Shown in pieces: positions 1 through 9,013 of a stretch of DNA of 64,000 nucleotides (position 1 is the first letter of the stretch; every line of letters begins with the position of its first letter). Both the position numbers and the translations under genes were made by a program. Source of the stretch: Thiohalorhabdus denitrificans. GTDB lineage: Bacteria > Pseudomonadota > Gammaproteobacteria > Thiohalorhabdales > Thiohalorhabdaceae. Below the pieces are notes generated by a model, which saw only the letters and a list, made by a program, of their open reading frames with translations, searched no databases and was not told the origin of the DNA. The stretch covers positions 124,001 through 188,000 of the forward strand of contig NZ_LJCP01000011.1 of assembly GCF_001399755.1 (NCBI RefSeq), read 5' to 3'.

Positions 1-590
1 AGGTTCAGCAGCACGGCCACTCCGGGCCGGAAGCGGTCCAGGCCCTCGGCCTGGAAGCTGGAGACCTCCAGCACGTAGGCGTCGGGAGCGGCACCGTCCA
101 GGAGGTCCAGGGCAGGGGTCCCCAGGTTGCCGCCCACGCGCACCGAGCGGCCCGCCGCCTCGAACATGGCACCGACCAGGGTAGTCACGGTGCTCTTGCC
201 GTTGGAGCCGGTGATGGCCACCACCGGGGCCCCGGCGTAGCGACCGAACAGCTCCACGTCGCCGATCACAGGCACCCCCGCCGCCCGGGCCCGCTGCAGG
301 GCCGCCTCCGTCGGCGGGACGCCGGGGCTGGCCACCACCAGGTCCTGGGCCGCCAGAAGGTCGCCGTCGAGGCCGCCCAGGGACAGCCCCCCAGCCAAAA
401 CCTCGTTGCGGTCCAGACCCTCCAGCCCCGGGGGATCCTGACGGCTGTCGGTGAGCGCCACGCGAGCGCCCGCCGCCTGCAGGAAGCGCACGGCGCTCCG
501 GCCCGTGCTGCCCGCCCCCACCACGGCCACGCGCCACCCGGCCAGGTCGGCGCGGGCGGCGGCGGGAATCCGGGGGGCTTCGGCGGTCAT
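1..590 (-). CDS. murD: UDP-N-acetylmuramoyl-L-alanine:D-glutamate ligase, partial (N-terminal part)
   Basis: MurD adds D-glutamate to UDP-MurNAc-L-Ala in cytoplasmic peptidoglycan precursor synthesis, using ATP. The visible 196 residues begin with a Rossmann-like segment (VAVVGAG, about 21-27) and contain the Mur-ligase P-loop GSNGKST at about 128-134. The reading frame runs off the left edge of the window, so the C-terminal half is not seen. The ATG at 588-590 lies 16 bases after the mraY stop, which fits the mraY-murD order of dcw clusters. No frameshift is seen in the visible part. Confidence 0.93.
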   Translation of the reverse strand, partial: MTAEAPRIPAAARADLAGWRVAVVGAGSTGRSAVRFLQAAGARVALTDSRQDPPGLEGLDRNEVLAGGLSLGGLDGDLLAAQDLVVASPGVPPTEAALQRARAAGVPVIGDVELFGRYAGAPVVAITGSNGKSTVTTLVGAMFEAAGRSVRVGGNLGTPALDLLDGAAPDAYVLEVSSFQAEGLDRFRPGVAVLLN

Positions 591-606
591 GACGATCTCG
601 CGCTCC

Positions 607-1689
607 CTAGCGGATCTTCAGCGTGGACAAGGCCACCAGGACGAGGATCACCGTGATGATCCAGAACCGCACCACGATGCGCGGCTCCGGCCAGCCCTGC
701 AGCTCAAAGTGGTGGTGCAACGGCGCCATGCGGAACACCCGCCGGCCGGTGAGCTTGTAGGAGGCCACCTGGATCATCACCGACAGGGTTTCCACCACGA
801 AGATGCCGGCCATGATGACCAGCTCGATCTCCTGGCGGGCGACCACGGCCATCAGCCCCAGCGCGGCGCCCAGGGCCAGGGCCCCCACGTCGCCCATGAA
901 CACCTGGGCCGGGTAGGCGTTGAACCACAGAAAGCCCAGCCCGCCGCCGATCAGCGCCCCGCAGATCACCGCCATCTCCCCCGCGCCGTCCACATGGGGG
1001 ATCTGCAGGTATTCGGCGAATCCCAGGTGGCCCGTGACGTAGGCGAAGATCCCCAGGCCGAAGGCGATCATCAGGGCCGGGAAGATGGCCAGCCCGTCCA
1101 GACCGTCGGTGAGGTTTACCGCGTTGGAGGTCCCCACCACCACGAGCACGGTTAGCGGGATGTAGACGATCCCCAGCGGGATCAGGGCGTCCTTGATGAA
1201 GGGCAGCGCCAGGGCCGTGTCCACGGGGGCGTCGGCCAGGCTGTACATGTACACGGCGGCCGCCGTGGCCACCAGGAGCTGCCCCCCCATCTTGTTGGCC
1301 GCCCCGATGCCCCGAGGGTCCTGCTTGGCCAGCTTGAGGTAGTCGTCCACCAGGCCGATCACCCCGTAGGCCGCGGTGGCCAGCAGCACCACCCACACAT
1401 AGCGGTTGCTGAGGTCCGCCCACAGCAGCGTGGGCACCACCAGCGCCACCAGGATCAGGGTCCCTCCCATGGTGGGCGTTCCCGCCTTGGGCAGGTGGCT
1501 CTCGGGGCCTTCCTCCCGCACGGTCTGGCCGATGTTGTAGCGGCTCAGCCGCGCGATCATCCACGGCCCCACCAGGAAGGACAGGATCAGCGCCGTGAGC
1601 GTCGCCGCGATGGTGCGGAAGGTGATGAACTGGAACAGGGAGAAGCCGGGCAAGTCCCCCCATTGTTCGAATAGCAGGTGATACAGCAC
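607..1689 (-). CDS. mraY: Phospho-N-acetylmuramoyl-pentapeptide transferase
   Basis: MraY makes lipid I at the inner membrane by moving phospho-MurNAc-pentapeptide from UDP to undecaprenyl phosphate. The 360-residue protein has the family length and about ten hydrophobic segments. The loop [10 protein letters not shown] and the HHHFE motif near the C-terminus ([11 protein letters not shown]) are family signatures that include catalytic acidic residues and a His cluster. The start is a GTG placed directly against the murF stop codon, so translation of the two is probably coupled. It sits between murF and murD as expected. Confidence 0.96.
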   Translation of the reverse strand: MLYHLLFEQWGDLPGFSLFQFITFRTIAATLTALILSFLVGPWMIARLSRYNIGQTVREEGPESHLPKAGTPTMGGTLILVALVVPTLLWADLSNRYVWVVLLATAAYGVIGLVDDYLKLAKQDPRGIGAANKMGGQLLVATAAAVYMYSLADAPVDTALALPFIKDALIPLGIVYIPLTVLVVVGTSNAVNLTDGLDGLAIFPALMIAFGLGIFAYVTGHLGFAEYLQIPHVDGAGEMAVICGALIGGGLGFLWFNAYPAQVFMGDVGALALGAALGLMAVVARQEIELVIMAGIFVVETLSVMIQVASYKLTGRRVFRMAPLHHHFELQGWPEPRIVVRFWIITVILVLVALSTLKIR

Positions 1690-3027
1690 CTAGTCGTCTC
1701 CCCTAAGGCGGGCCACCAGCCTCTCCAGCCGCATGGTCCGCGACCCCTTTACCAGCACCCGGTCCCCGCTCGCCGCCTCGGTCTCCAGGATGTCCGCGGC
1801 CTCCTCCCAGTCGGCGACGCTCCGCGCGGCCGCGCCGAAGCCCCGGGCGGCCTCGCCGGCGAGGGCGCCGACCCCGATGAGCGCGTCCACGCCGAGGGCC
1901 CGGGCCTGCTCCCCCGCCCGGTGGTGGTGCTCGGCCCCGGAGGGTCCGAGCTCCCCCATGTCCCCCAGGACCAGCCAGGTACGGCCCGGGCCCTCGGCGA
2001 GCACCTCCAGGGCCGCCTCCAGGGAGGCGGGGTTGGCGTTGTACGTGTCGTCCAGGACGGTAAGGCCCGCCCGGCCCCGGCGCAAACGCAGCCGCCCTTC
2101 CACGGGGGCGACCGTTTCGAGGGCGCGGGCCACGTCCGCCGCAGAAATGCCCAGGGCGGCGGCCGCGGCGGCCGCCGCCAAGGCGTTGCGCGCGTTGTGG
2201 CGGCCCGGCAGGGGCAGGCGGGCCTCCGCCTCCCCATCGGGCAGCCGCAGCCACAGGCGCCCGCCATCGCCCTCCGGCGCCCATTCCCCCTGCACCTCCG
2301 CCGGGGCCTCCAGGCCGAAACGCAGCACCGGTCCGGGCGCCGCGCGGGCCCACTGCTCCCCGAAGGGGGAATCGGCGTTCAGAACCGCCACCCCCTCGCG
2401 ACCCAGACCGTGCAGGAGACGGCCCTTCTCCTCCGCCACCCGCTCCAGGGACCCCAGGCCCTCCAGGTGTGCGGCGGCGGCGTTGGTGATGACCGCCACG
2501 TCCGGCCGGATCGCCGACGCCAAGCGGTCCATCTCCCCGGGCTGGTTGATGCCCGCCTCCACCACCGCGTAGCGGTGCTCCGGCCCCAGTCCGAACAGGG
2601 TCAGGGGCACGCCCACCGTGTTGTTCCAGTTGCCGGGGGTGGCGTGGCTCAGGCCCCCGGCGGCGCCCAGCACCGCCCCCAGCATCTCCTTGACCGTGGT
2701 CTTACCGCAGCTGCCGGTCACCGCCACCACCGAAGCCGGCAGACTGCGCCGCCAGCCGGCGGCCAGATCCAGCACCCCCTGGCCGGTGTCGGGCACCTCC
2801 ACCCGGGGCAGATCACCGGCCGCCGCGCCCCGTTCCACCAGGGCCGCCGCGGCGCCCGCCTCGCGGGCCGCGTCGAGGTGGTCGTGGCCGTCGAAGCGCT
2901 CCCCGCGCAGGGCCACGAACAGGGCCCCGGGCCGGAGGCGACGGGTATCGGTATCCACTTCCGACACCACGGCCTCGCCGTGGCGGCGACCGCCGGTCCA
3001 TTCCGCCACCTCAGCCAGATTCATCAT
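1690..3027 (-). CDS. murF: UDP-N-acetylmuramoyl-tripeptide:D-alanyl-D-alanine ligase
   Basis: MurF adds D-Ala-D-Ala to UDP-MurNAc-tripeptide, finishing the cytoplasmic precursor. The 445 residues are of normal length. The P-loop GSCGKTT is at about 105-111, followed by the Mur-ligase central-domain pattern (GNWNNTVGVPLTL) and the DDTYNANP motif typical of MurF. It overlaps murE upstream by 17 bases and its stop abuts the mraY start, so it is an internal gene of one transcript. It is more Ala/Arg-rich than its neighbours but shows no sign of decay. Confidence 0.96.
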   Translation of the reverse strand: MMNLAEVAEWTGGRRHGEAVVSEVDTDTRRLRPGALFVALRGERFDGHDHLDAAREAGAAAALVERGAAAGDLPRVEVPDTGQGVLDLAAGWRRSLPASVVAVTGSCGKTTVKEMLGAVLGAAGGLSHATPGNWNNTVGVPLTLFGLGPEHRYAVVEAGINQPGEMDRLASAIRPDVAVITNAAAAHLEGLGSLERVAEEKGRLLHGLGREGVAVLNADSPFGEQWARAAPGPVLRFGLEAPAEVQGEWAPEGDGGRLWLRLPDGEAEARLPLPGRHNARNALAAAAAAAALGISAADVARALETVAPVEGRLRLRRGRAGLTVLDDTYNANPASLEAALEVLAEGPGRTWLVLGDMGELGPSGAEHHHRAGEQARALGVDALIGVGALAGEAARGFGAAARSVADWEEAADILETEAASGDRVLVKGSRTMRLERLVARLRGDD

Positions 3028-4471
3028 GGCCCGCGGCCTCCCGGAAGCTCGCCAGCCAATGGCGGACCGCCTCTCGGTCGCTGAAGGGTATGCGGTGCCC
3101 GGCCAGCTCCTGCTCCCGCTCGTGGCCCTTGCCGGCGATCACCACCGCGTCTCCCGCGCCAGCCGCCTCCAGGGCGTGCTCGATGGCCGCCCCGCGGTCC
3201 GGGATCGCCACCGGCTCGCTCTCTCCCATTCCGGCCCGGATCGCCGCGATGATCCCCTCGGGGTCCTCGCCGCGCGGGTTGTCCGAGGTGAGCACCACCT
3301 CCTGGCAGAGGCGTGCCGCCACCGCGCCCATGGCCGGCCGCTTCTCCGTGTCCCGCTCCCCGCCGCACCCAAAGACGCACCACAGGGAGCCCTCCGTGAG
3401 CTCCCGGGCCCCCTCGAGGGTGCGCTCGAGGGCGTCGGCGGTATGGGCGTAATCCACCCAGATCCGGGCCCCGCGGGGCGTCGTACCCAGGTTCTCCATA
3501 CGGCCGGGCACCGGGGGCGCGACCGAGAGGCGCCGCCCCACCTCGGCGGGCTCCAGCCCCAGGGCGAGGCCGGCGGCCACCGCCGCGAGCAGGTTGGACA
3601 GGTTCACCCGGCCTACCAAGGCAGAGCGCACCGCAACCTCGCCTCGGGGGGTGGCGGCCCGCAGGCGGATCCCCTCCGGGCCGCACTCCGCCTGCTCCAT
3701 GCGCACGCCCCCCACCTCCAGGCCGTACCGCCAAAGGGGGACCCCGGGGGCCACCGCCGCGGCGAAGTCCCCACTCGCGGGGTCCTCGGCGTTGATCACG
3801 GCAAAGCTCAGCCCCGGACGCTCCAGCAGCCGCCGCTTGGCCGCCCGGTAGGCGCCCAGATCCCCGTGGTAGTCCAGGTGCTCCGGCGTCAGATTGGTCC
3901 AGACGGCCCCGGTCAGCGTGGTGCCGGCGAGCCGCTCCTGGTCGAGGGCGTGGGAACTGGCCTCCATGGCCACCCCCGTCACCCCCTCAGTACGCAGGTA
4001 GCCCAGGCGCTCCTGCAGGGTCACGGCATCCGGGGTGGTCTCCCCGGAGGGGTGCAGGGCGTCGGGCCGCCCCCAGCCGAGGGTGCCGATCACCGCCCCG
4101 TCGTCGAACAGGGCCGCCAGCAGCCAGGCCAGGGTGGTCTTGCCGTTGGTCCCAGTTACCCCCACCACCGGCAGGTCCCGGGACGGATGGTCCGCCAGGC
4201 GCGCCGCCGCCTCGCCCAGGAGCCGCCGGGCCCCGGGATGCACCGCCAGCGGCGCCTCCGGCGGCAGATCCACCGCGCGCTCCGCCACCACGCCCACCGC
4301 CCCGGCGGCGATGGCCTCGCCGATGTAGTCGTGGCCGTCGGCCGTCGTCCCCTGGAGGGCGAAGAACAGGGTGCCGGGGCGCACCGCGCGGCTGTCGGCG
4401 GCCACCGCCTCCACCGGGAGCCAGCCGGCGCCCTCGGCCACCGCCTCGGGGACCAGCTGTTCCCACCTCAT
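3011..4471 (-). CDS. murE: UDP-N-acetylmuramoyl-L-alanyl-D-glutamate:meso-DAP ligase
   Basis: MurE adds the third stem-peptide residue to UDP-MurNAc-L-Ala-D-Glu. The 486-residue protein has the P-loop GTNGKTT at about 107-113, the HLDYHG motif, and DNPR in the C-terminal domain near residue 397. DNPR is the established recognition motif for meso-diaminopimelate, so a meso-DAP type wall as in other Gram-negatives is expected. The ATG overlaps the ftsI stop in an ATGA tetranucleotide, indicating translational coupling with ftsI. Confidence 0.96.
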   Translation of the reverse strand: MRWEQLVPEAVAEGAGWLPVEAVAADSRAVRPGTLFFALQGTTADGHDYIGEAIAAGAVGVVAERAVDLPPEAPLAVHPGARRLLGEAAARLADHPSRDLPVVGVTGTNGKTTLAWLLAALFDDGAVIGTLGWGRPDALHPSGETTPDAVTLQERLGYLRTEGVTGVAMEASSHALDQERLAGTTLTGAVWTNLTPEHLDYHGDLGAYRAAKRRLLERPGLSFAVINAEDPASGDFAAAVAPGVPLWRYGLEVGGVRMEQAECGPEGIRLRAATPRGEVAVRSALVGRVNLSNLLAAVAAGLALGLEPAEVGRRLSVAPPVPGRMENLGTTPRGARIWVDYAHTADALERTLEGARELTEGSLWCVFGCGGERDTEKRPAMGAVAARLCQEVVLTSDNPRGEDPEGIIAAIRAGMGESEPVAIPDRGAAIEHALEAAGAGDAVVIAGKGHEREQELAGHRIPFSDREAVRHWLASFREAAGHDESG

Positions 4472-6198
4472 GACGCGGACCCCGACGCGGCGGCGGGCTC
4501 CCCGGTCCCGCGGGCCTGCCGCAACGGGGGCGGCGGTCCGCCCCCTTCCTCGCTGGGCCGCGGCGGGACCTGCCGCAGGCGCAGCCCCTGGGCGATGATG
4601 CGGCGGAAAGCGGGGGCCGCCACCTTGCCGCCGTAGTGCTCGCCCTGGGGCTCATCCACCATCACCACGGCCACCAGGCTGGGGTTGCTCACGGGAGCGA
4701 AGCCGGCGAAGGCCGACAGGTATTTGTCCTCCGCGTAGCCGCCCTTTTCCGGCTTCTGCGCGGTGCCGGTCTTGCCCGCCACCCCGTACCCCTCCAGGGC
4801 GGCGCGCTTGCCCGTTCCCCCGGGGCCCACCACCAGGCTCAGCATCTCCGCCATTTCCTCCGCCGTTTCCCGGCCGAGGACCCGCTTGCCCGGAACCACC
4901 TCATCGGGTCCCACCCGCCGCAGGGTGAGCGGCAGGCGCACCCCGCCATTGGCCAGCACCGCGTAAGCGCGCGCCACCTGCAGGGCGCTGGCGGTCATGC
5001 CGTGGCCGAAGCCTATGGTGGCCCGCTCGAAGCGGTTCCACTGGTAGGGGGGACGCAGCACCCCGCTGGCCTCCCCCGGGAAGCCCGTACCGGGCCGCAG
5101 CCCGAAGCCGAAGCCCCGCAGGTGACCCCACAGCTGCTGGTTGTCCTGATCGAGGGCGATCTTGGCGGCGCAGATGTTGCTCGATTTCTGGATCACCTCC
5201 TGCACGGGGACCTCGCCCATGGGATGGGCATCGTGGATGGCGTGGCCTCCCACGCGCATCAGCCCGTTCTCGCAGAACACCTCGGTATCCGGCCGCACCT
5301 GCCCTTCCTCCAGGGCGGCGGCCACGGTGAACGGCTTGAGAATGGATCCCGGCTCCATCGCGTCGGTGATGGCCCGATTGCGGCGTTTCGCGGCCCCGCC
5401 CTGCCCGCCGCGGCGGTTGGGATTGTACGAGGGGACGTTGGCCAGCGCGAGCACCTCCCCGGTATGGGGGTCCACCACCACCGCCATGCCCGCCTTGGCT
5501 TCGTACCGGGCCACCGTCTCCTTGAGGGCCTGGTAGGTCACGTACTGGAGCCGGCTGTCCAGGCTGAGGCGCAGGTCGTCGCCCCGCCGCACCGGCTTCT
5601 CCACCCGCAGGGTGCGCATGTCCCGCCCCAGGGCGTCCCGCTCCACCAAGCGCCTGCCGGGGGTGCCGCTCAGGGTCCGGTCGTAGGCCAGCTCCACCCC
5701 CTCCAGGCCGATGCCGTCCACGCCGGCGAACCCTACCACATGGGCCGCCACCTCACCCGCCGGGTAGTAGCGGCGGTATTCCTGCACCGTACCGATGCCG
5801 TTGATGCCGAGGGCCTGCACGGCCTCGGCCACGCTGGGCGGCACCTGCCGCCGCAAATAGACGAAGGGGCTGCTCCGCTCCAGGCGCTCGCGCAGGGCCC
5901 GGGGCTCCATGTCCAGGGCCCGGGCCAGCCGCTCCAGGTCTCCCCGCCCCGTGGCCACCTCGGGCGGGGCCGCGTACACCGACTTCACTGGGGTGCTCAC
6001 CGCCAGGGGGGCGCCGTTCCGATCCAGCACCGCGCCGCGGATAGCGGGCACCCGGACCTTGTGGAACGCCTGCTGCCGGGCCTTCTCCTGCAGGTCGGGG
6101 GCGCGCACCACCTGCACCCGGAGCAGCTGGACGGTGATGCCCAGAAACCCCATAAGCAGGAGGAAATATGCGAACCGTCCCCGCCAGGCGAGCTTCAT
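4468..6198 (-). CDS. ftsI: Septal peptidoglycan transpeptidase (PBP3)
   Basis: FtsI cross-links septal peptidoglycan in the periplasm as part of the divisome. The 576 residues begin with a short cytoplasmic stretch and one membrane anchor (about 10-30), then the dimerisation domain and the transpeptidase domain. The three penicillin-binding motifs are visible: SILK with the nucleophile at Ser285, SSN at 339-341 and KTG at 476-478. It overlaps ftsL upstream and murE downstream by four bases each (ATGA). The C-terminus ends in a low-complexity Pro/Gly/Ser tail, which is variable in this family. Confidence 0.96.
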   Translation of the reverse strand: MKLAWRGRFAYFLLLMGFLGITVQLLRVQVVRAPDLQEKARQQAFHKVRVPAIRGAVLDRNGAPLAVSTPVKSVYAAPPEVATGRGDLERLARALDMEPRALRERLERSSPFVYLRRQVPPSVAEAVQALGINGIGTVQEYRRYYPAGEVAAHVVGFAGVDGIGLEGVELAYDRTLSGTPGRRLVERDALGRDMRTLRVEKPVRRGDDLRLSLDSRLQYVTYQALKETVARYEAKAGMAVVVDPHTGEVLALANVPSYNPNRRGGQGGAAKRRNRAITDAMEPGSILKPFTVAAALEEGQVRPDTEVFCENGLMRVGGHAIHDAHPMGEVPVQEVIQKSSNICAAKIALDQDNQQLWGHLRGFGFGLRPGTGFPGEASGVLRPPYQWNRFERATIGFGHGMTASALQVARAYAVLANGGVRLPLTLRRVGPDEVVPGKRVLGRETAEEMAEMLSLVVGPGGTGKRAALEGYGVAGKTGTAQKPEKGGYAEDKYLSAFAGFAPVSNPSLVAVVMVDEPQGEHYGGKVAAPAFRRIIAQGLRLRQVPPRPSEEGGGPPPPLRQARGTGEPAAASGSAS

Positions 6199-6461
6199 GG
6201 CCGAAAGTCCCAGATCTCCCCGGGGTCGGGGGTGTGCATGTCATGCCGCTCGCGCGCCAGCTCCTCCACCCGGCTGCGGGCCCCGAGGGCGGCCCGCTCC
6301 AGCTGCAACCGTCCCCATTCCGTCTCCAGCGCCCGGACCCGGTCGCGGTGCTCCTGGATGGTGAGGTCCAGCTGCCGGGCCTCCTCCCGGACCCACACCA
6401 CGGCCATCGCGTTCGCCAGCACTAGGGCCACAAGGACCGCCACGGCGCCCGCCCGCCTCAC
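6195..6461 (-). CDS. ftsL: Cell division protein FtsL
   Basis: FtsL is a small bitopic divisome protein that works with FtsB and FtsQ to activate septal synthesis. The 88-residue product has a single N-terminal membrane helix (about 4-24) followed by a Glu/Arg/Leu-rich periplasmic coiled coil. The sequence is poorly conserved in the family, so the call rests on size, topology and position between rsmH and ftsI. The start is a GTG whose last two bases overlap the rsmH stop (GTGA), and its own stop overlaps the ftsI ATG. The longer upstream reading frame lies within rsmH and is not used. Confidence 0.88.
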   Translation of the reverse strand: MRRAGAVAVLVALVLANAMAVVWVREEARQLDLTIQEHRDRVRALETEWGRLQLERAALGARSRVEELARERHDMHTPDPGEIWDFRP

Positions 6462-7396
6462 GCCGCCAGCCGCTCCGCCACCCGGGCGATGGCGCTCCGA
6501 GCGCGGGGATTGACCTCCCGCTCCTCGGGCCCGGGACGCAGGGGCTTGCCCACCGGCCGCAGGCGCGCCGCCTTGTCGCAGCGGCATACCGGAAAATCGG
6601 GGGGACAGACGCAGTCTCGGGCCTCCTCGCGGATGAACCGCTTCACCATGCGGTCCTCCAGGGAATGGAAGGCGATCACCACCAGCCTTCCGCCCGGCCG
6701 GAGCACCTCCACCGCCGCCTCGAGGAAGGCCTCCAGCTCCCCCAGCTCGTCGTTGACCGCCATCCGCACCGCTTGAAAGGTGCGGGTGGCCTTGTCCTTG
6801 CCCGGCTCGCCGCGCCCCGGAACCGCCGCACGGACCACCTCCGCGAGGTCCCCGGTGGTAGCAAGGCGCTCCCGGGCCGCCAGGATGGCGCGCGCCACCC
6901 GCCGGGCGTGGCGCTCCTCCCCGTACTCCCGCAGGACCCGCTCCAGCTCGCCGGGGTCCACCTCCCGCAGCCATTCGGCGGCGCTGGGGCCCGCCCCGGG
7001 GTCCATCCGCATGTCCAGCGGTCCTTCCTCGCGGAAGCTGAAACCCCGGGCGGCGTCGTCCAGCTGCGGCGAGGAAACCCCCAGATCGGCCAGGATCCCG
7101 TCCACGCCCTCGGTCCAGCCCGCCTCCGCCACGGCCGGGCCGATCCGGGAAAAGGGGTGACGGAGGATCCGGAAGCGGGGGTCGGACGCGAATTCGGCAC
7201 GCCCATGGGCGACGGCCTCCGGATCCCGGTCCAGGGCCAGCAGCTCCCCGGTCTCGCCGAGCCTATCCAGGATCAGCCGCGCATGGCCGCCCCGCCCGTA
7301 GGTGGCGTCCACCAGACGGCGGTCCGGTCCCGGCCGGAGGGCGTCCACCGCCGCTTCCGCCAGGACCGGGAGATGTTGCCTCCCTTCCGCCGCCAT
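6458..7396 (-). CDS. rsmH: 16S rRNA (cytosine1402-N4)-methyltransferase
   Basis: RsmH (MraW) uses SAM to methylate N4 of C1402 in the ribosomal P site. The 312-residue protein carries the SAM-binding segment DATYGRGGHARLIL near the N-terminus, the GILADLGVSSPQLD motif, and the C-terminal block ending NPRARSAIARVAE, all diagnostic of the family. The ATG at 7396 is preceded three bases upstream by a GTG that is better spaced from a GGAGG ribosome-binding site, so either may be used. It is the second gene of the dcw operon. Confidence 0.95.
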   Translation of the reverse strand: MAAEGRQHLPVLAEAAVDALRPGPDRRLVDATYGRGGHARLILDRLGETGELLALDRDPEAVAHGRAEFASDPRFRILRHPFSRIGPAVAEAGWTEGVDGILADLGVSSPQLDDAARGFSFREEGPLDMRMDPGAGPSAAEWLREVDPGELERVLREYGEERHARRVARAILAARERLATTGDLAEVVRAAVPGRGEPGKDKATRTFQAVRMAVNDELGELEAFLEAAVEVLRPGGRLVVIAFHSLEDRMVKRFIREEARDCVCPPDFPVCRCDKAARLRPVGKPLRPGPEEREVNPRARSAIARVAERLAA

Positions 7397-7431
7397 CACC
7401 CAGTGCAGCCTCCATTCCCGGCCGGACCCGC

Positions 7432-7875
7432 TTACAGGCCCAGCTCCGCCAGGACCTCCATGGCACCTTCCATGGAATCCAGGCACTGCTGTTGCTGCTG
7501 GGACCACTGCTCCTGGTCCCAGATCTCGAACTTCTTGATCTGGCCGGCCACCACCACCTCGCGTTGCAGACCCGCGAAGCTCCGCAGGGTCTGCGGAACG
7601 AGGATGCGCCCCTGGCGGTCCAGCTCGCACTCCACCGCGTTGCCCACCAGAAAGCGCTCCAACTGGCGCACCTCCCGGCGCAGCATGGACATCTCCCCCA
7701 GGCGGGACTCGATGCTTTCCCATTCCGGAAAGGGGTAGGCGGCCAGGCAGCGGTCCGGGTCCACCGTTACCACGACCTGTCCGTGGCTGTTGGCCTCCAG
7801 CAGCTCTCTATACCGGGACGGAATGGACAAACGTCCTTTCTCGTCCATCGTATGCTCGAAGGCCCCACGGAACAT
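7432..7875 (-). CDS. mraZ: Transcriptional regulator MraZ
   Basis: MraZ is a ring-forming DNA-binding protein with two SpoVT/AbrB-like halves that represses its own dcw promoter. The 147-residue protein starts MFRGAFEH and contains DEKGRLSIPSRYR in the first repeat and DRQGRILVPQTLR in the second, the paired DXXGR motifs of the family. A six-residue upstream extension from a GTG is possible but would start inside the MraZ boxes, so the ATG at 7875 is preferred. The C-terminus is Gln-rich. It is the first gene of the dcw operon. Confidence 0.95.
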   Translation of the reverse strand: MFRGAFEHTMDEKGRLSIPSRYRELLEANSHGQVVVTVDPDRCLAAYPFPEWESIESRLGEMSMLRREVRQLERFLVGNAVECELDRQGRILVPQTLRSFAGLQREVVVAGQIKKFEIWDQEQWSQQQQQCLDSMEGAMEVLAELGL

Positions 7876-7876
7876 T

Positions 7877-7903
7877 GTCCCACCGTACCCCACTGCATCC
7901 CAC
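7877..7903 (-). promoter_or_regulatory. MraZ operator, three TGGG boxes
   Basis: Read on the minus strand there are three GTGGG(A/G) boxes at an exact 10-base period, ending just before the mraZ ATG. Direct TGGGN repeats separated by five bases are the established MraZ binding site in gammaproteobacteria. They lie downstream of the proposed promoter, as in E. coli. Confidence 0.88.
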
Positions 7904-7921
7904 TTTGTCCCCCTTCAGCGA

Positions 7922-7950
7922 ACTCTATTAAGGGCCTACCCCCCCGTCAA
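7922..7950 (-). promoter_or_regulatory. Sigma-70 promoter of the dcw cluster
   Basis: On the minus strand a -35 TTGACG (7950-7945) and a -10 TAGAGT (7927-7922) are separated by 17 bases. The start site would fall near 7915, about 12 bases before the first MraZ box. The -35 is near consensus and the -10 is weaker. Confidence 0.65.
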
Positions 7951-7997
7951 GGAAATTCCCCGGCCGCCCGGGATATCCGAATCCGCCATAAAACCAA

Positions 7998-8023
7998 ACA
8001 AAAAAGCCCGCCATCAGGCGGGC
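7998..8023 (-). terminator. Intrinsic terminator after rnpB
   Basis: On the minus strand a 7-bp GC stem (GCCCGCC/GGCGGGC) with a four-base loop is followed by six T residues. It lies about 35 bases past the RNase P RNA 3' end and separates it from the mraZ promoter. Confidence 0.92.
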
Positions 8024-8057
8024 TTGAGGACCTTCCGGTCTTTCCAGCAATGAATAG

Positions 8058-8430
<373 letters not shown>

Positions 8431-8453
8431 GCGGTTGGGACGGACGGGCCGTC

Positions 8454-8897
8454 CTACTTGATGACCTTCAGATGGCCGGCGCGCTTGCCCTCCCGGCCGG
8501 TGTCGTTGGAGGTGTCCTCCGAGGCGCCCTCGGTGTCCGCGGCGGCCTCCTCGGATCCGTCCTCACTGTCCGCGCCCTCCTGGACAGGGAACAGCCAGGC
8601 CAGCACCGCCGCCTGCTGGTCGGGATCGAACACCTGGACCACCGCCGACCAGGGCACCGCGCAGTTGAAGGCGCGCCCCCCGAAGCGGGTGGACACCTCC
8701 ACGCCCCATTCGTTGACCACCGGCACCTGGGTGGCCATGTTCAACGCCAGGGTGCAGCTGTCCCGGTCCAGGTACTCCGCGGGCAGGGCCGAGGCCTCTT
8801 CGCCCACTGAGGGAACCACGTGGACGAAGCACCGCCCCTGGCGCTCCAGGAGCGCTTCCACCATCAGACGTTTCATCTCGGCGATCTTGTCCGCCAT
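8454..8897 (-). CDS. sspB: SspB-like ClpXP specificity-enhancing factor
   Basis: SspB delivers ssrA-tagged proteins to ClpXP. The 147-residue protein has an N-terminal globular part of about 95 residues, with LPAEYLDRDSCTLALNM and VSTRFGGRAFNCAVPWSAV matching the SspB peptide-binding fold. A long acidic Glu/Asp/Ser/Thr-rich linker follows, ending in LKVIK. This layout (domain, disordered linker, C-terminal hydrophobic-basic ClpX-binding tail like LRVVK) is typical of SspB. Start ATG 8897 has a GGAGGGAG ribosome-binding site. It is not next to sspA, its usual partner. The overall sequence is divergent, so the call is probable rather than certain. Confidence 0.72.
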   Translation of the reverse strand: MADKIAEMKRLMVEALLERQGRCFVHVVPSVGEEASALPAEYLDRDSCTLALNMATQVPVVNEWGVEVSTRFGGRAFNCAVPWSAVVQVFDPDQQAAVLAWLFPVQEGADSEDGSEEAAADTEGASEDTSNDTGREGKRAGHLKVIK

Positions 8898-9013
8898 CTC
8901 TCCCTCCGGCCGAAGTGCGCCCGCGCGCCCCTCCGTGGCCGGGGCGACGCAGCGGGCCTGGATATTGGGCTCACACCCTCGCTGGAAGTTCCGCGCGTCC
9001 CGCAGCAGGGGGC

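Noticed and set aside
1678-3084. Long plus-strand open frame opposite murF (and many similar antisense frames across the window)
   Set aside because: In GC-rich DNA the antisense of a real gene is often open. This frame has no ribosome-binding site or recognisable domain and lies wholly opposite a clear gene.
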